This document shows positions 1 to 7,316 of a stretch of DNA of 64,000 nucleotides, one piece after another. The notes beneath the pieces are model-generated. The model searched no databases, was not told the origin of the DNA, and worked only from the letters and a program-made list of their open reading frames with translations. Both the position numbers and the translations under genes were made by a program. Source of the DNA: Solimonas sp. SE-A11 (lineage in GTDB: Bacteria > Pseudomonadota > Gammaproteobacteria > Nevskiales > Nevskiaceae); NCBI RefSeq assembly GCF_030345715.1, contig NZ_JAUASX010000001.1, forward strand, positions 62,001-126,000, read 5' to 3'. Positions within the stretch are counted from its first letter, which is position 1; every line of letters starts with the position of its first letter.

Positions 1-483
1 GTGCATGGCGGCGTGGGTCGGCCGGGTTTTCGCGTCCATCACCGCCACGTACTGGAAGTAGGGGCGGTGCTTGGCGTTCTTCGCGAACTGCTCGTAGCGG
101 CCCGCCATGTAGGCGGTCTGCAGGTTGGTGCGGTAGATGGTCTTCAGGCGCTGCGGGCTGCCCAACTGGACGCGCTCGGTGGAGCCGTCCGGGCTCACCG
201 AGAACTGCTTTCCCCACCACCCCTTCGCCTGCAGGACCGGCGTCAGCTGGTTTTCGAACCAGCGCTCCGTCTTGCCCTCCTTCAGGGCCTGCTCGACGGC
301 GCCGCGGATGTCCCCCAGGACGTCCATGCGGGTGGCCTTGGCCACCGTGAAGGCCCTGGCATTGGCCTCCTGCCAGGTGTCCTGCCAGTTCCAGCTGATC
401 CGGTGCCCCTTCTGCTCGAAGTAGCGGATCGCCGCGGCAGGCGGCAGGCCGATGGCATGGGTCAGATCGACGGGGTCAGCCAT
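1..483 (-). CDS. Phage head morphogenesis protein, Mu gpF-like (partial)
   Basis: This is the N-terminal 161 residues of a minor head protein; the rest runs off the left edge. The stretch around residues 60-160 has the Phage_Mu_F look: a charged helical segment (ALKEGKTERWFENQL), then a conserved block with RTNLQTAYMAGRYEQF followed by a region ending MDAKTRPTHAAMH. Family members sit at the portal vertex and help package or eject DNA. The ATG overlaps the end of the portal gene by eight bases (ATGGCTGA), the same coupling used elsewhere in this operon. It follows the portal gene as in Mu, but on the minus strand. Confidence 0.85.
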   Translation of the reverse strand, partial: MADPVDLTHAIGLPPAAAIRYFEQKGHRISWNWQDTWQEANARAFTVAKATRMDVLGDIRGAVEQALKEGKTERWFENQLTPVLQAKGWWGKQFSVSPDGSTERVQLGSPQRLKTIYRTNLQTAYMAGRYEQFAKNAKHRPYFQYVAVMDAKTRPTHAAMH

Positions 484-1990
484 CCGGGTTGTCGCCCGCG
501 CTCAAGCGCCCCCAGACATCGCCGATGAAGATCACCCGCGCCAGCAGGTTTTCCAGGGCGCGATCATCCATCTGCGGGTAGAGGCTCGCGAGGTCCGCGA
601 GCAACTCGGCCGGATCGACGCCTTGCTTCACCCGCTCGAGCAGCGGGCGCAGCAGCTGCGCCGAGATGCCCTGCAGCTCGGCCGACAGGTCCACGTCGTC
701 GATCGCGTCCTGGTCAGGGAACAGCGTGCCGCCGGACTGGGCGAACTCGGCCGCGGCGGCGGCGATCAGGCCCGGGGGTGGCAGGGCCGGCGGCGCCTTG
801 GCCGCGGGCTGCATCTGGTCCTCGGGATCGTTCGGGTCTGCCAGCACAATGGCCAGATCCTTAGCCATCGCCTTGCGGCTCGGGTTGCCGCCCTTCTCAA
901 GGAAGATGCCGTAGACCTCGGCACGGTCCTTTGAGCCCGCTTCCTCGCTGGCGAACTCGCTGGTCGGCGGATTGGCGCCCGGCACGTTGAACTGGGTGAT
1001 CAGCCGCCAGAGCTGGTCCAGGGTGTAGGCGATGCTGTTGCGGTCGCCCTCATTGACGTCGGCAGATCGGCCGCGCGCGGTCTCGGCCGCGGCTCGGGAG
1101 CCCGACCCCGGTTGCTCGGTGGACAGGGTCTGTGACGACAGCGCCTTGCTCATCTCGGCGTTGCAGGCCTCGATCAGCAGGTGCTGCGCGAGCTTGCCAC
1201 CGCCGGACGCTCCCTTTACCTCGTGAAGCTCGATCGACTCGTCATCAAAGATCACCGCGCATGACGCTTCAACCATCTCCTCCAGGGCCTCGTACAGTTC
1301 GTCGGCCTCCTTTTCCCCGGTGCCGCGCGGCACTTTGCCGACCGGGTACGGGATGCCGAAGCGCTCGCAGAACTTCACGAACCAGCGGAAGCCAGCGTCC
1401 TTGAACATCTTGTGCCACAGGCAGGACGACAGCAGCGCCACGCCGTACGGGTTGTCGTAGCTCGGCATGTGCCGGTTCTGCAGGAAGTAGGCTTCCTCCG
1501 CCGGCACGCCAAACATGGGCTGCTCTCGGGTCAGCAGGCGCAGCTCACCCTGACTCCCATAGCCGAACCGCCGATTCGGCCTGTCCAACAGACGCTCCGG
1601 CAGCAGCAGGCTTCCGGAGCGGGTCCAGACAATTTCGTGATACGACCTGGCGCGAAACGGCGCCCTGCCGATATTCCAGATCGTGTCGTTCCAGGTCAGG
1701 CCGGGGGCTGGCGGGCGATCGAGCACTGAGCGGCAAATCTGGTAGGCCCGCTGATCCGGCGCCGAGTCGCTCGCCGGGTTCAGGGTGTGGGTGAATCGCT
1801 GAAGGTCGGCCCGGATCAGGCGCAGTTCGCCCATCACATGGCTGTCGGCCTCAATCACGTCGAACACCTCCTCGGACCGCCCTGACTTCCGGAGCACGGT
1901 GTCCGGGTTCGGCAGCATGGCTAGCGAGGCATAGAAGCGGGGATCAGTACCGCGGCCGGCAAGCTCGCCGGGGGTCGGAAGTGTGCTCAT
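476..1990 (-). CDS. Phage portal protein, DUF935 / Mu gp29-like
   Basis: This 504-residue protein matches the DUF935 portal family in length and in motifs such as NRHMPSYDNPYG, LSSCLWHKMFKDAGFRWFVKF and ERFGIPYPVGKV. Portals form the dodecameric ring through which DNA enters and leaves the head. The C-terminal third (after about residue 380) is Pro/Ala-rich and then acidic-helical. The gene is downstream of TerL but separated from it by 331 bases that hold an opposite-strand small gene, so transcription from the lysis/terminase operon must cross that gene to reach the portal. The start at 1990 is preceded by only a weak ribosome site. Confidence 0.9.
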   Translation of the reverse strand: MSTLPTPGELAGRGTDPRFYASLAMLPNPDTVLRKSGRSEEVFDVIEADSHVMGELRLIRADLQRFTHTLNPASDSAPDQRAYQICRSVLDRPPAPGLTWNDTIWNIGRAPFRARSYHEIVWTRSGSLLLPERLLDRPNRRFGYGSQGELRLLTREQPMFGVPAEEAYFLQNRHMPSYDNPYGVALLSSCLWHKMFKDAGFRWFVKFCERFGIPYPVGKVPRGTGEKEADELYEALEEMVEASCAVIFDDESIELHEVKGASGGGKLAQHLLIEACNAEMSKALSSQTLSTEQPGSGSRAAAETARGRSADVNEGDRNSIAYTLDQLWRLITQFNVPGANPPTSEFASEEAGSKDRAEVYGIFLEKGGNPSRKAMAKDLAIVLADPNDPEDQMQPAAKAPPALPPPGLIAAAAAEFAQSGGTLFPDQDAIDDVDLSAELQGISAQLLRPLLERVKQGVDPAELLADLASLYPQMDDRALENLLARVIFIGDVWGRLSAGDNPDG

Positions 1991-2085
1991 GAGGTCACCC
2001 TGGGAGCCGGAAACCCGGCCCTGGAACTGGCTTTGAAATGTGCTTCAAGCCCCGGGCGAATGCTTTTTCGAAAACCGGAAAGGGC

Positions 2086-2149
2086 TTGACGGAGGGCGCC
2101 GTTACGGCGCGTATAGATACAGGCGGCCATTAACGAAACAGGAGCCGCC
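2086..2149 (+). promoter_or_regulatory. Candidate promoter with a palindrome between -35 and -10
   Basis: A TTGACG box (2086-2091) is followed by the 15-base dyad GCGCCGT-T-ACGGCGC (2096-2110) and by TATAGA (2112-2117). The spacer is about 20 bases, long for a plain sigma-70 promoter and of the kind used when a regulator binding the spacer remodels DNA. It points at the plus-strand small gene at 2150, whose ribosome site (AGGAG, about 2140) is good. Operator function is inference. Confidence 0.45.
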
Positions 2150-2317
2150 ATGAAAAAAGAAACTAATGAAAACAAGCCTAGTAACTCCAACAGCAAGACC
2201 GACTGGTGGAGGCTGGCGAACCAGATCTGGTTCGTCGGCAAGGTGATCGAATCAGCGCCAGGCTGGGCCGAGAAGGTCATCCACTGGATCGAAACCATCA
2301 GCAACACCATGATGTAG
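2150..2317 (+). CDS. Small plus-strand protein of unknown function inside the minus-strand head operon (moron candidate)
   Basis: It encodes 55 residues starting MKKETNENKPSNSNSK and ending WIETISNTMM. The N-terminal 17 residues are Lys/Asn/Ser-rich and hydrophilic. The rest is a Trp-rich, probably amphipathic helical segment (DWWRLANQIWFVGKVIESAP). The ATG has a good AGGAG site seven bases upstream and a candidate promoter with an internal dyad. The coding start is clearly A-rich against very GC-rich neighbours, a sign of separate acquisition. It lies exactly in the gap between terminase and portal and on the opposite strand, which is typical of morons. I do not recognise a family; a small membrane-active or immunity peptide is possible but unproven. 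Confidence 0.6.
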   Translation: MKKETNENKPSNSNSKTDWWRLANQIWFVGKVIESAPGWAEKVIHWIETISNTMM

Positions 2318-2321
2318 CCGA

Positions 2322-3974
2322 TCACGATCCGTACCCCTGGAGCATTTCGGCCGACTCCCGCTTGCGACGCCTGCCGCCCCCACCAGGCGGCCGGGTGCCG
2401 CGCACGCCCTTGAGGGCGATCTGCCACAGCATCTCCACCGCGTCCGGACCGTCGTCGTGGCCGTCCGGCCACTGCTCGAACTGGTCGATCAGCGCCTTGT
2501 GGTTGCGGTTGAACAGGATCAGGCCGTTGGCCATGTGCGGCTGCAGGCTCTCGATGCGGAGATCCTTGTTCTCCGCCGTCTTGATGCCGCGAGCCGGCAC
2601 CGGGATCTTGGCCTTGGCGGAACGCTTCACCAGCTCGTCCTTCAGGAACTCCTGGAAGGCGGTGCTTTCCACGCCCCAGAGCTGGCAGCCGTACTCCTTC
2701 TGTAGCCGGATGATGTCCTCAATCTGCCGGTCCGGAACGCGCCGGGCCACGATGGCCTCCACCACGCTGAGCTTGCCCTCGTCGCGGTCCATGGCGCCCA
2801 CCACCGTGGCCGCCGGGTCGTTGCGGTTGGAGCCCTTGCCCATCGACGGATCGTGGGCGCCGTAGTGGGTCCAGTTCTTCTTGACCAGGACGTAGTAGCG
2901 GATCGACCCCACGAAGGGGTGGCCTTCCGGGTCCACCGGGTTGTGCTGGTGCTCGGTGTCGAAGGCTTTTCGGTCCTCGGCCCGTAGCTTCATCAGCACC
3001 AGCAACGGGCGCACCGAGGGCCAGCTCACCTTGGCGCCGGCCTCCATTTCCACCTGGTGCAAGCGGTGGAAGCCGTCCGCCGCCACCTCGGAGTCGTTCA
3101 GGAAGATCTCTTCCCACTTGTCCCACAGGTCCATGCGGTCGGGCCAGCGGTGGATGCTGGGCCACAGGTGCGAGGTGGCTTTCCAGCGTGGGTTCTTCAC
3201 CGTGCGCAGGAACACCGCATCCGGGTAGAGCACGGTGCCCACGTAGATCTGGCGCATCGAGCCGTCAGGCGGGCCGAGGTTGGCCACCACCTTGCGCAGC
3301 CAGGCCTCGCGCTTGTCGCGCCAATCCTTCGACTTCACGTTCTCGTCGTTCTCGAAGTCGTCGATGAACACGAAGTCCGGGCGGTGGGCACCAAAGCGGC
3401 GTCCGCGGATCTTCTTCCCGGCGCCGAACACCTCGATCATGATCCCGTTCACCGAGACCATCTTGGACACGTTCCAGATGCGCCCACGGCCACAGGCCTC
3501 GGGGAAGTCCTGGATCAGGCGCGGGTTCACCTCCAGCTCGGCCTTCACCGCATCGAGCATCATTTCCGCCTGTTCCTTGGCGTCCATGATCAGCGGCATG
3601 TAGTGGCTGAGCCCGTAGCAGATCCGCCAGATCGCGTGGAGCTGGATCAGGATGGTGGACTTGCCCTCGCCGCGGGGCGCCGCCTCGGCGCACCGGGCGC
3701 CGGGGGTGTCCTGCATCATCACCGGCACCGTGTAGGCATGCAGCTGGAAGATCGACGGCGCCTTGGCGCTGTCGATGAAGTGCGGGAAGTAGGTCTCGCA
3801 GAAGAACTGGTAGTCGGTGCGGGCGCGCTCGCGGCGGCGAGCGCTCGCGGCAGGGTTCACCTCGAAGCCGGCCACCTGGGCTTCGATCATGGCGCGCTGT
3901 TCCTGGCCGAGCAGGGCCAGCTCAGCCAGGAACTTCTTCCGCGTCAGCTTGCGGAACTCGATAGCCCTACCCAT
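2322..3974 (-). CDS. Terminase large subunit, Mu gp28-like
   Basis: This is the packaging motor ATPase and nuclease. The ATG at 3974 overlaps the preceding stop by eight bases (ATGGGTAG), giving 550 residues. A Walker A-like segment AAPRGEGKST lies near residues 98-107 and a Walker B FVFIDDFEN near 201-209. The C-terminal nuclease half shows the acidic motifs GAHDPSMG, WGVESTAFQ and DGHDDGPDAVEM, typical of the RNase H-like fold of TerL. The C-terminal tail is Gly/Arg-rich. It follows the DUF1804 small subunit and a small membrane protein and precedes the portal. Confidence 0.93.
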   Translation of the reverse strand: MGRAIEFRKLTRKKFLAELALLGQEQRAMIEAQVAGFEVNPAASARRRERARTDYQFFCETYFPHFIDSAKAPSIFQLHAYTVPVMMQDTPGARCAEAAPRGEGKSTILIQLHAIWRICYGLSHYMPLIMDAKEQAEMMLDAVKAELEVNPRLIQDFPEACGRGRIWNVSKMVSVNGIMIEVFGAGKKIRGRRFGAHRPDFVFIDDFENDENVKSKDWRDKREAWLRKVVANLGPPDGSMRQIYVGTVLYPDAVFLRTVKNPRWKATSHLWPSIHRWPDRMDLWDKWEEIFLNDSEVAADGFHRLHQVEMEAGAKVSWPSVRPLLVLMKLRAEDRKAFDTEHQHNPVDPEGHPFVGSIRYYVLVKKNWTHYGAHDPSMGKGSNRNDPAATVVGAMDRDEGKLSVVEAIVARRVPDRQIEDIIRLQKEYGCQLWGVESTAFQEFLKDELVKRSAKAKIPVPARGIKTAENKDLRIESLQPHMANGLILFNRNHKALIDQFEQWPDGHDDGPDAVEMLWQIALKGVRGTRPPGGGGRRRKRESAEMLQGYGS

Positions 3975-4203
3975 GGCGCCGCCACTTCCAGTGGTTCCGG
4001 CCAAACACGATCCACAGGCCGATGTTCATCGGCACTAGGCCCCAGGCCTGCGCGGCCACGATCCACACCAGCCAAAGCGCCTGGTTGGCCAGGCCCACGG
4101 CCCAGGCGTGGCGGTGCTTGTTGCCGGCGAGCAGGGCCTGCCACAGCGTGATCGCGCTGAGCAGCCACGGCAGGTAGTCGCGGATCAGCTGGAGCACGTC
4201 CAT
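3967..4203 (-). CDS. Small phage membrane protein
   Basis: This 78-residue protein has two to three hydrophobic segments (around residues 10-25, 34-52 and 56-67) and a basic C-terminus (GRNHWKWRRHG), so it should sit in the inner membrane with that tail in the cytoplasm. Its start shares one base with the stop of the DUF1804 gene, and its end overlaps the TerL start. Proteins of this kind next to terminase genes are common in tailed phages and have no known role. A holin accessory role is conceivable, but a better holin candidate lies at 5972-6214. Confidence 0.7.
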   Translation of the reverse strand: MDVLQLIRDYLPWLLSAITLWQALLAGNKHRHAWAVGLANQALWLVWIVAAQAWGLVPMNIGLWIVFGRNHWKWRRHG

Positions 4204-4700
4204 CAGCCGAACTCCGTCGCCAGCTCTTCGCCGAAAGGCTCGATGATCTCCACCAGTGCGGCCTGGTGCTGCGGGAAGTGCTCCATGCAGAACTTCACCA
4301 GCAGCTTGATCACGTCCATCCCCCAGGCGAGCTTGGCGATAGCAGGGTCCACGGCGCCGGAGGCCTTCACCGTCTTGGCGTAGGCGTCGGCCAGGCGGCT
4401 GATCGCCTCGGCCTTCTCGACCGCATCCAGCTTGTCGCCCTGGATGGCGGCTACCGTGGTCTTGAACAGGGGGATGAACTCCTCCAGCACCAGGCGCGTC
4501 AGCGCCTTCACGCCGCCATCACCCACGTCCTCGGCCTGCCGCGCACGGTCCCAATCGTCGCCGCGCTCCAGGGCCTGTTCCTTCCAGGACCGAGCGGTCG
4601 AATAGGAGATGTCCAATAGCGCAGCAGCCGCTTTGAGCGGCTGCCGGTCCACGACATAGCTGCGGCGCAGCTGCTTTCGCAGGTCGGGATCGTGAGCCAT
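4203..4700 (-). CDS. DUF1804 family protein, probable terminase small subunit (Mu gp27-like)
   Basis: It is 165 residues, the usual size of DUF1804 proteins. The N-terminus has a helix-turn-helix reading LKAAAALLDISYSTARSWKE (about residues 22-41), suited to recognising phage DNA. It is followed by helical segments and an acidic C-terminus. It lies just upstream of TerL in the order seen in Mu (gp27-gp28). Its start codon is fused to the previous stop (TGATG), so it is translationally coupled. Confidence 0.85.
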   Translation of the reverse strand: MAHDPDLRKQLRRSYVVDRQPLKAAAALLDISYSTARSWKEQALERGDDWDRARQAEDVGDGGVKALTRLVLEEFIPLFKTTVAAIQGDKLDAVEKAEAISRLADAYAKTVKASGAVDPAIAKLAWGMDVIKLLVKFCMEHFPQHQAALVEIIEPFGEELATEFG

Positions 4701-5092
4701 CAGGGGATACCCACAACCCTCTTGAGGAATTCCCAGCCCACGGCGACCACGGCGGACGCGCTGCCGCCCACCACGGCGCTGGACTTGTGGCTCTGGCCCT
4801 TCAAGCCCTCGATCTTCTCGTGCGCCTGGTTGGCGCGCTCCAGGGCCAGATCGGCGGTGTTCTTGACGCTCTTGATGTGGTTGCCTTGTTCATCCAGGCG
4901 CTGACCCACAGCAAGGTTCAGATCGTCCAGGCGGCGCGTGTTCGCGGCATGCTGGTCATCCATGCGTCGGTTGATCGACTCGTTCTGAGCCGCCAGCAGC
5001 TCGCGGATGCCCTGGAGGGTTCCCTTGATCTCCCCCACATCCTTAGCGAACTGTTCGTTTCCGGTGCTCACGTCTTCTGGTCCTGGCGGCAT
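4700..5092 (-). CDS. Phage coiled-coil protein with C-terminal hydrophobic segment
   Basis: It has 130 residues. From about 10 to 95 it is a heptad-rich, highly charged coil (EIKGTLQGIRELLAAQ, NTRRLDDLNLAVGQRLDEQG). It ends in a short hydrophobic segment (SSAVVGGSASAVVAVGW) that could be membrane-inserted. A GAGGGG ribosome site supports the ATG at 5092. It occupies the position of the small gp25/gp26-type proteins between the lysis genes and gp27 in Mu-like phages. Its function is unknown. Confidence 0.65.
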   Translation of the reverse strand: MPPGPEDVSTGNEQFAKDVGEIKGTLQGIRELLAAQNESINRRMDDQHAANTRRLDDLNLAVGQRLDEQGNHIKSVKNTADLALERANQAHEKIEGLKGQSHKSSAVVGGSASAVVAVGWEFLKRVVGIP

Positions 5093-5122
5093 TCGCCCCT
5101 CGATGTCGCTTTGAAAGTGGTT

Positions 5123-5644
5123 TTAAAGGGCCAGGCCCAGCGCAGCTGCCAGTAACAGCCGGTTGAACCAGCTCTCCCAGGCGTGGGCGATGCTCTCGCG
5201 CCGCAGCTGCGTCTCGGCCTCGGCCCAGCGGCGGCCCAGGTGGTTGCTGAACTGCTCTTGGTCCTGCGCCTTGCTCAGCAGCGCGTTGTAGGCGCCCTGC
5301 AGCTCGTCGAAGCCCACCGAGCAGGCGCCGGCAATCTCCGTGTTCTTCTCGGCGATCTCGTCGCGGGCCAGCAGCTGCTCGGCCGCGCGGGCGTCGAAGG
5401 TCACCAGGTCGCCGGCCGGGCTCTCCAGCAGCTGCGCTATAGGGCGCGAGGGCAGCGGCGCCGGCTGTGCCATCTCCACCTCGGCCTGCTGCAGCTGCGA
5501 GAAGTAGCGGGACTCCGGCGGCTGCACCGGCGCCAGGCCGCAGCCCGCCAGCGCGAAGAGCACCAAGCCCAGGAGGATCAGGATCACCACGGTCAGGCCC
5601 ACGCTGTGGTTGGCCTGGTAGGGGCAGCGGTTGCGGCTAGTCAC
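5123..5644 (-). CDS. Phage lipoprotein, probable outer-membrane spanin partner (Rz1-like)
   Basis: It has 173 residues with an N-terminal signal (LTVVILILLGLVLFALAGC) ending in the lipobox LAGC, with the lipidated Cys at residue 35, followed by Pro/Gln-rich sequence. The start overlaps the end of the inner-membrane spanin candidate by eight bases (ATGACTAG). That position fits an o-spanin, which joins the i-spanin to fuse the inner and outer membranes at lysis. It is longer than typical Rz1 and has a second hydrophobic stretch at its very C-terminus, which is unusual. A plain phage lipoprotein is the alternative. Confidence 0.65.
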   Translation of the reverse strand: MTSRNRCPYQANHSVGLTVVILILLGLVLFALAGCGLAPVQPPESRYFSQLQQAEVEMAQPAPLPSRPIAQLLESPAGDLVTFDARAAEQLLARDEIAEKNTEIAGACSVGFDELQGAYNALLSKAQDQEQFSNHLGRRWAEAETQLRRESIAHAWESWFNRLLLAAALGLAL

Positions 5645-5975
5645 GGTTCCACCTCCGGACGGTCTCCGCCGCGGTCGGGTGCCCGGCGGTCTCCAGCTTC
5701 TTGGCGATCACGTCCGCCTGCTGGCGGGCAGCCTTGGCGATGTCGGCTTGCTTGCCCATGCGGTCCATCGCCCGGTGCTGGTTGGTGATCTGGCGCTCCA
5801 GATCCGTGTAGGTGCCCGGCACCTTCTCCGGCAGATCGCTGGCCCGCTTGGCGGCCTCGGCCCGCGAGAAGGCATGGCGGCGCTGCAGCACGAAGAGCGC
5901 GGCCAGCGAAAGCAGGCCGATGATCCACAGGTGTGAGCGCAGCCAGGCGGCTGCAGCGTGAAGGCGGGCGATCAC
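5637..5975 (-). CDS. Probable inner-membrane spanin (Rz-like)
   Basis: The GTG start at 5975 overlaps the holin stop (GTGA) and gives 112 residues. There is one N-terminal membrane segment (LWIIGLLSLAALFVL, about residues 16-30), then a charged helical periplasmic domain (SRAEAAKRASDLPEKV, KAARQQADVIAKKL). This is the topology of i-spanins. The neighbouring holin upstream and lipoprotein downstream support a lysis role. Confidence 0.65.
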   Translation of the reverse strand: MIARLHAAAAWLRSHLWIIGLLSLAALFVLQRRHAFSRAEAAKRASDLPEKVPGTYTDLERQITNQHRAMDRMGKQADIAKAARQQADVIAKKLETAGHPTAAETVRRWNRD

Positions 5976-6214
5976 TGGGGCGGCTCCGGCGGCGTGGGCT
6001 TCACCTGGTCCACCACGCGGCCGACCATGCCCAGCACCAGCACGGCGATGGTCACGGCATGCACCAGCCAGCCAGGCACATCGGCCTTCATGCTGTCTGG
6101 TAGCTCCAGCCACGCGCCCTGCAGGGCGATGCTCAGGAGCATCGCGTGCATGCAGAACCAGCGGTAGCACTCGCGCCAGTCCGGAACCAGGGAAGGCTTC
6201 TTGATGCTGGGCAT
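5972..6214 (-). CDS. Probable phage holin
   Basis: This 80-residue protein has two hydrophobic helices (about residues 18-36 and 48-66, the second reading WLVHAVTIAVLVLGMVGRVV) and a Pro-rich charged tail. This matches small two-helix holins that permeabilise the inner membrane to release the endolysin. The ATG has a GGAGG site ten bases upstream. It is followed directly by the spanin pair, giving a compact lysis cassette with the transglycosylase. Confidence 0.7.
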   Translation of the reverse strand: MPSIKKPSLVPDWRECYRWFCMHAMLLSIALQGAWLELPDSMKADVPGWLVHAVTIAVLVLGMVGRVVDQVKPTPPEPPQ

Positions 6215-6244
6215 GGCTACAATGCCTCCAAGGGAGATCGGAAC

Positions 6245-6598
6245 ATGAAGCGGAACGCAGAAGAGGTCGCGGAGGGGCTGCTCGCGCTGTTGAAGCAGTG
6301 GCCTGACCTGGTCAAGGCAAAGCTTGCGCGTGAGATGGACCCCGGACTGGAAGCGCCCGCTGTCGCTGTCATGCTCACCATCGTCGAGACGGGCGAGCTG
6401 AACGCCTTCAGGACGGCGGCGCGGCCGGTGCAGAGGATGGCGGCGACCCTGACCATTGATTTCATGGCCAAGCTCATGGGGCCACTCGCCCACGTGACTT
6501 GGGACGTGCCCGAGACCGTGCAGGGGCCTGCGCTCGCTCGCCATGTGATTGCTGCCGAGATCCGGCGGGCGCACCCTCGGCTCGCAACGCGGCACTGA
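6245..6598 (+). CDS. Plus-strand small protein inside the lysis operon (unknown, moron candidate)
   Basis: It encodes 117 residues beginning MKRNAEEVAEGLLALLKQWP. The ATG is preceded by a good AAGGGAG site. The sequence looks like a folded, mostly helical soluble protein (AVAVMLTIVETGELNAFRTA, ATLTIDFMAKLMGPLAHVTW). It lies in the 30-bases-plus gap between the holin start and the transglycosylase, on the opposite strand, and its 3' end overlaps the minus-strand ORF at 6474-6692. I recognise no family. With 2150-2317 it is the second plus-strand gene inserted into the leftward late operon. Confidence 0.5.
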   Translation: MKRNAEEVAEGLLALLKQWPDLVKAKLAREMDPGLEAPAVAVMLTIVETGELNAFRTAARPVQRMAATLTIDFMAKLMGPLAHVTWDVPETVQGPALARHVIAAEIRRAHPRLATRH

Positions 6599-6692
6599 CG
6601 GCAGAGCGCTCAGCCCGCATCGCGGCACTGACGGCCGCCCGCGTAGCTTCCAGGCTCGTGCGGGATTCCAGGGTGTCGATCCTGAAGGCCAT
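6474..6692 (-). CDS. Small hypothetical protein coupled to the endolysin gene
   Basis: It has 72 residues and its ATG is fused to the transglycosylase stop (TGATG). The first 40 residues form an Ala-rich helix with an internal duplication (TRAAVSAAMRAE then RSAVSAALRAE), mirrored by a DNA repeat around 6592-6650. The rest is Arg/Pro/Ser-rich and probably disordered. It overlaps the plus-strand ORF 6245-6598 by 125 bases. The coupled start is the best evidence that it is real. Confidence 0.45.
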   Translation of the reverse strand: MAFRIDTLESRTSLEATRAAVSAAMRAERSAVSAALRAEGAPAGSRQQSHGERAQAPARSRARPKSRGRVAP

Positions 6693-7243
6693 CAGCCGTT
6701 CCCGAAGCCGCCCGCACGGGCGACCTTGTCCACGTAGACCTGGTTCTCGAACAGGCTGGTGCCATCCTGCCTGCGGGGCGAGCCGGCATTGAAGGCCGCG
6801 GCCACGCCGCGCCAGCCGTGTTCCTTCTGGAAGCGGCGCGAGAGGTTGGAGAGATGGCGACAGCCGTACTCCACGCCCATGTGCGTGGAGCAAAGCTGCG
6901 GGAAGTGGCCCTTCATGCCCAGCTCGCGGGCCACGCCACCCATCACCTGCATCGGCCCCCAGCTGGCGGCCTGGCCCCACCACTCGGCATCACGGTCGCC
7001 CGCGCCGGAGAGGAAGTCAGGGGGCGGCAGCTCGGAGGCGATCTCCAGCGCCGTGACAGGGCGGAACGGCCGGTTAAGCCGGACGTCCCAGAAGTAGCGG
7101 TATTTCGGCTCGGGGTTCCAGCCGAAGATGTCGCCGCCGCTCTCCACCTTGATGATGGCGAGAATCAACGGCAGCGGCAGGCCAAGATTCTTGGCGCAGA
7201 TCCCTGCGGAGAGGTGAAGCGGGCTGCTGAGCGCGGTGTCCAT
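6692..7243 (-). CDS. Endolysin: lytic transglycosylase (SLT domain)
   Basis: It has 183 residues. The catalytic motif IIKVESGGD (Glu near residue 34) is followed by the SLT landmarks WGPMQVMGGVARELG and AAFNAGSPRRQDG. It should cleave the MurNAc-GlcNAc bond of peptidoglycan with anhydro-product formation. There is no signal peptide, so export would depend on the holin at 5972-6214. It is the first gene of the leftward late operon. Its start codon touches the leader hairpin, with no ordinary ribosome site visible upstream. Confidence 0.9.
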   Translation of the reverse strand: MDTALSSPLHLSAGICAKNLGLPLPLILAIIKVESGGDIFGWNPEPKYRYFWDVRLNRPFRPVTALEIASELPPPDFLSGAGDRDAEWWGQAASWGPMQVMGGVARELGMKGHFPQLCSTHMGVEYGCRHLSNLSRRFQKEHGWRGVAAAFNAGSPRRQDGTSLFENQVYVDKVARAGGFGNG

Positions 7244-7307
7244 GGCGCGCAGCTTCGCGCGCGCGGGACACTAGGTCAGGGACTGAAATGTTTCACACAC
7301 AGCAAAA
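7244..7307 (-). promoter_or_regulatory. Late promoter-leader module, leftward copy
   Basis: Read on the minus strand it holds TTTTGCTGTGTG (7307-7296), then TTCAGTCCCTGAC (7287-7275), which contains the dyad TCAG-tcc-CTGA. After 31 bases comes the endolysin ATG. The last 17 leader bases fold into a hairpin: stem GCGCG/CGCGC, loop AAGCTG, directly before C-ATG. A near-identical module precedes the rightward late operon (21466-21527) with the same 31-base distance. Mor-type activation is inferred. Confidence 0.7.
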
Positions 7308-7316
7308 GGCAGCGGC

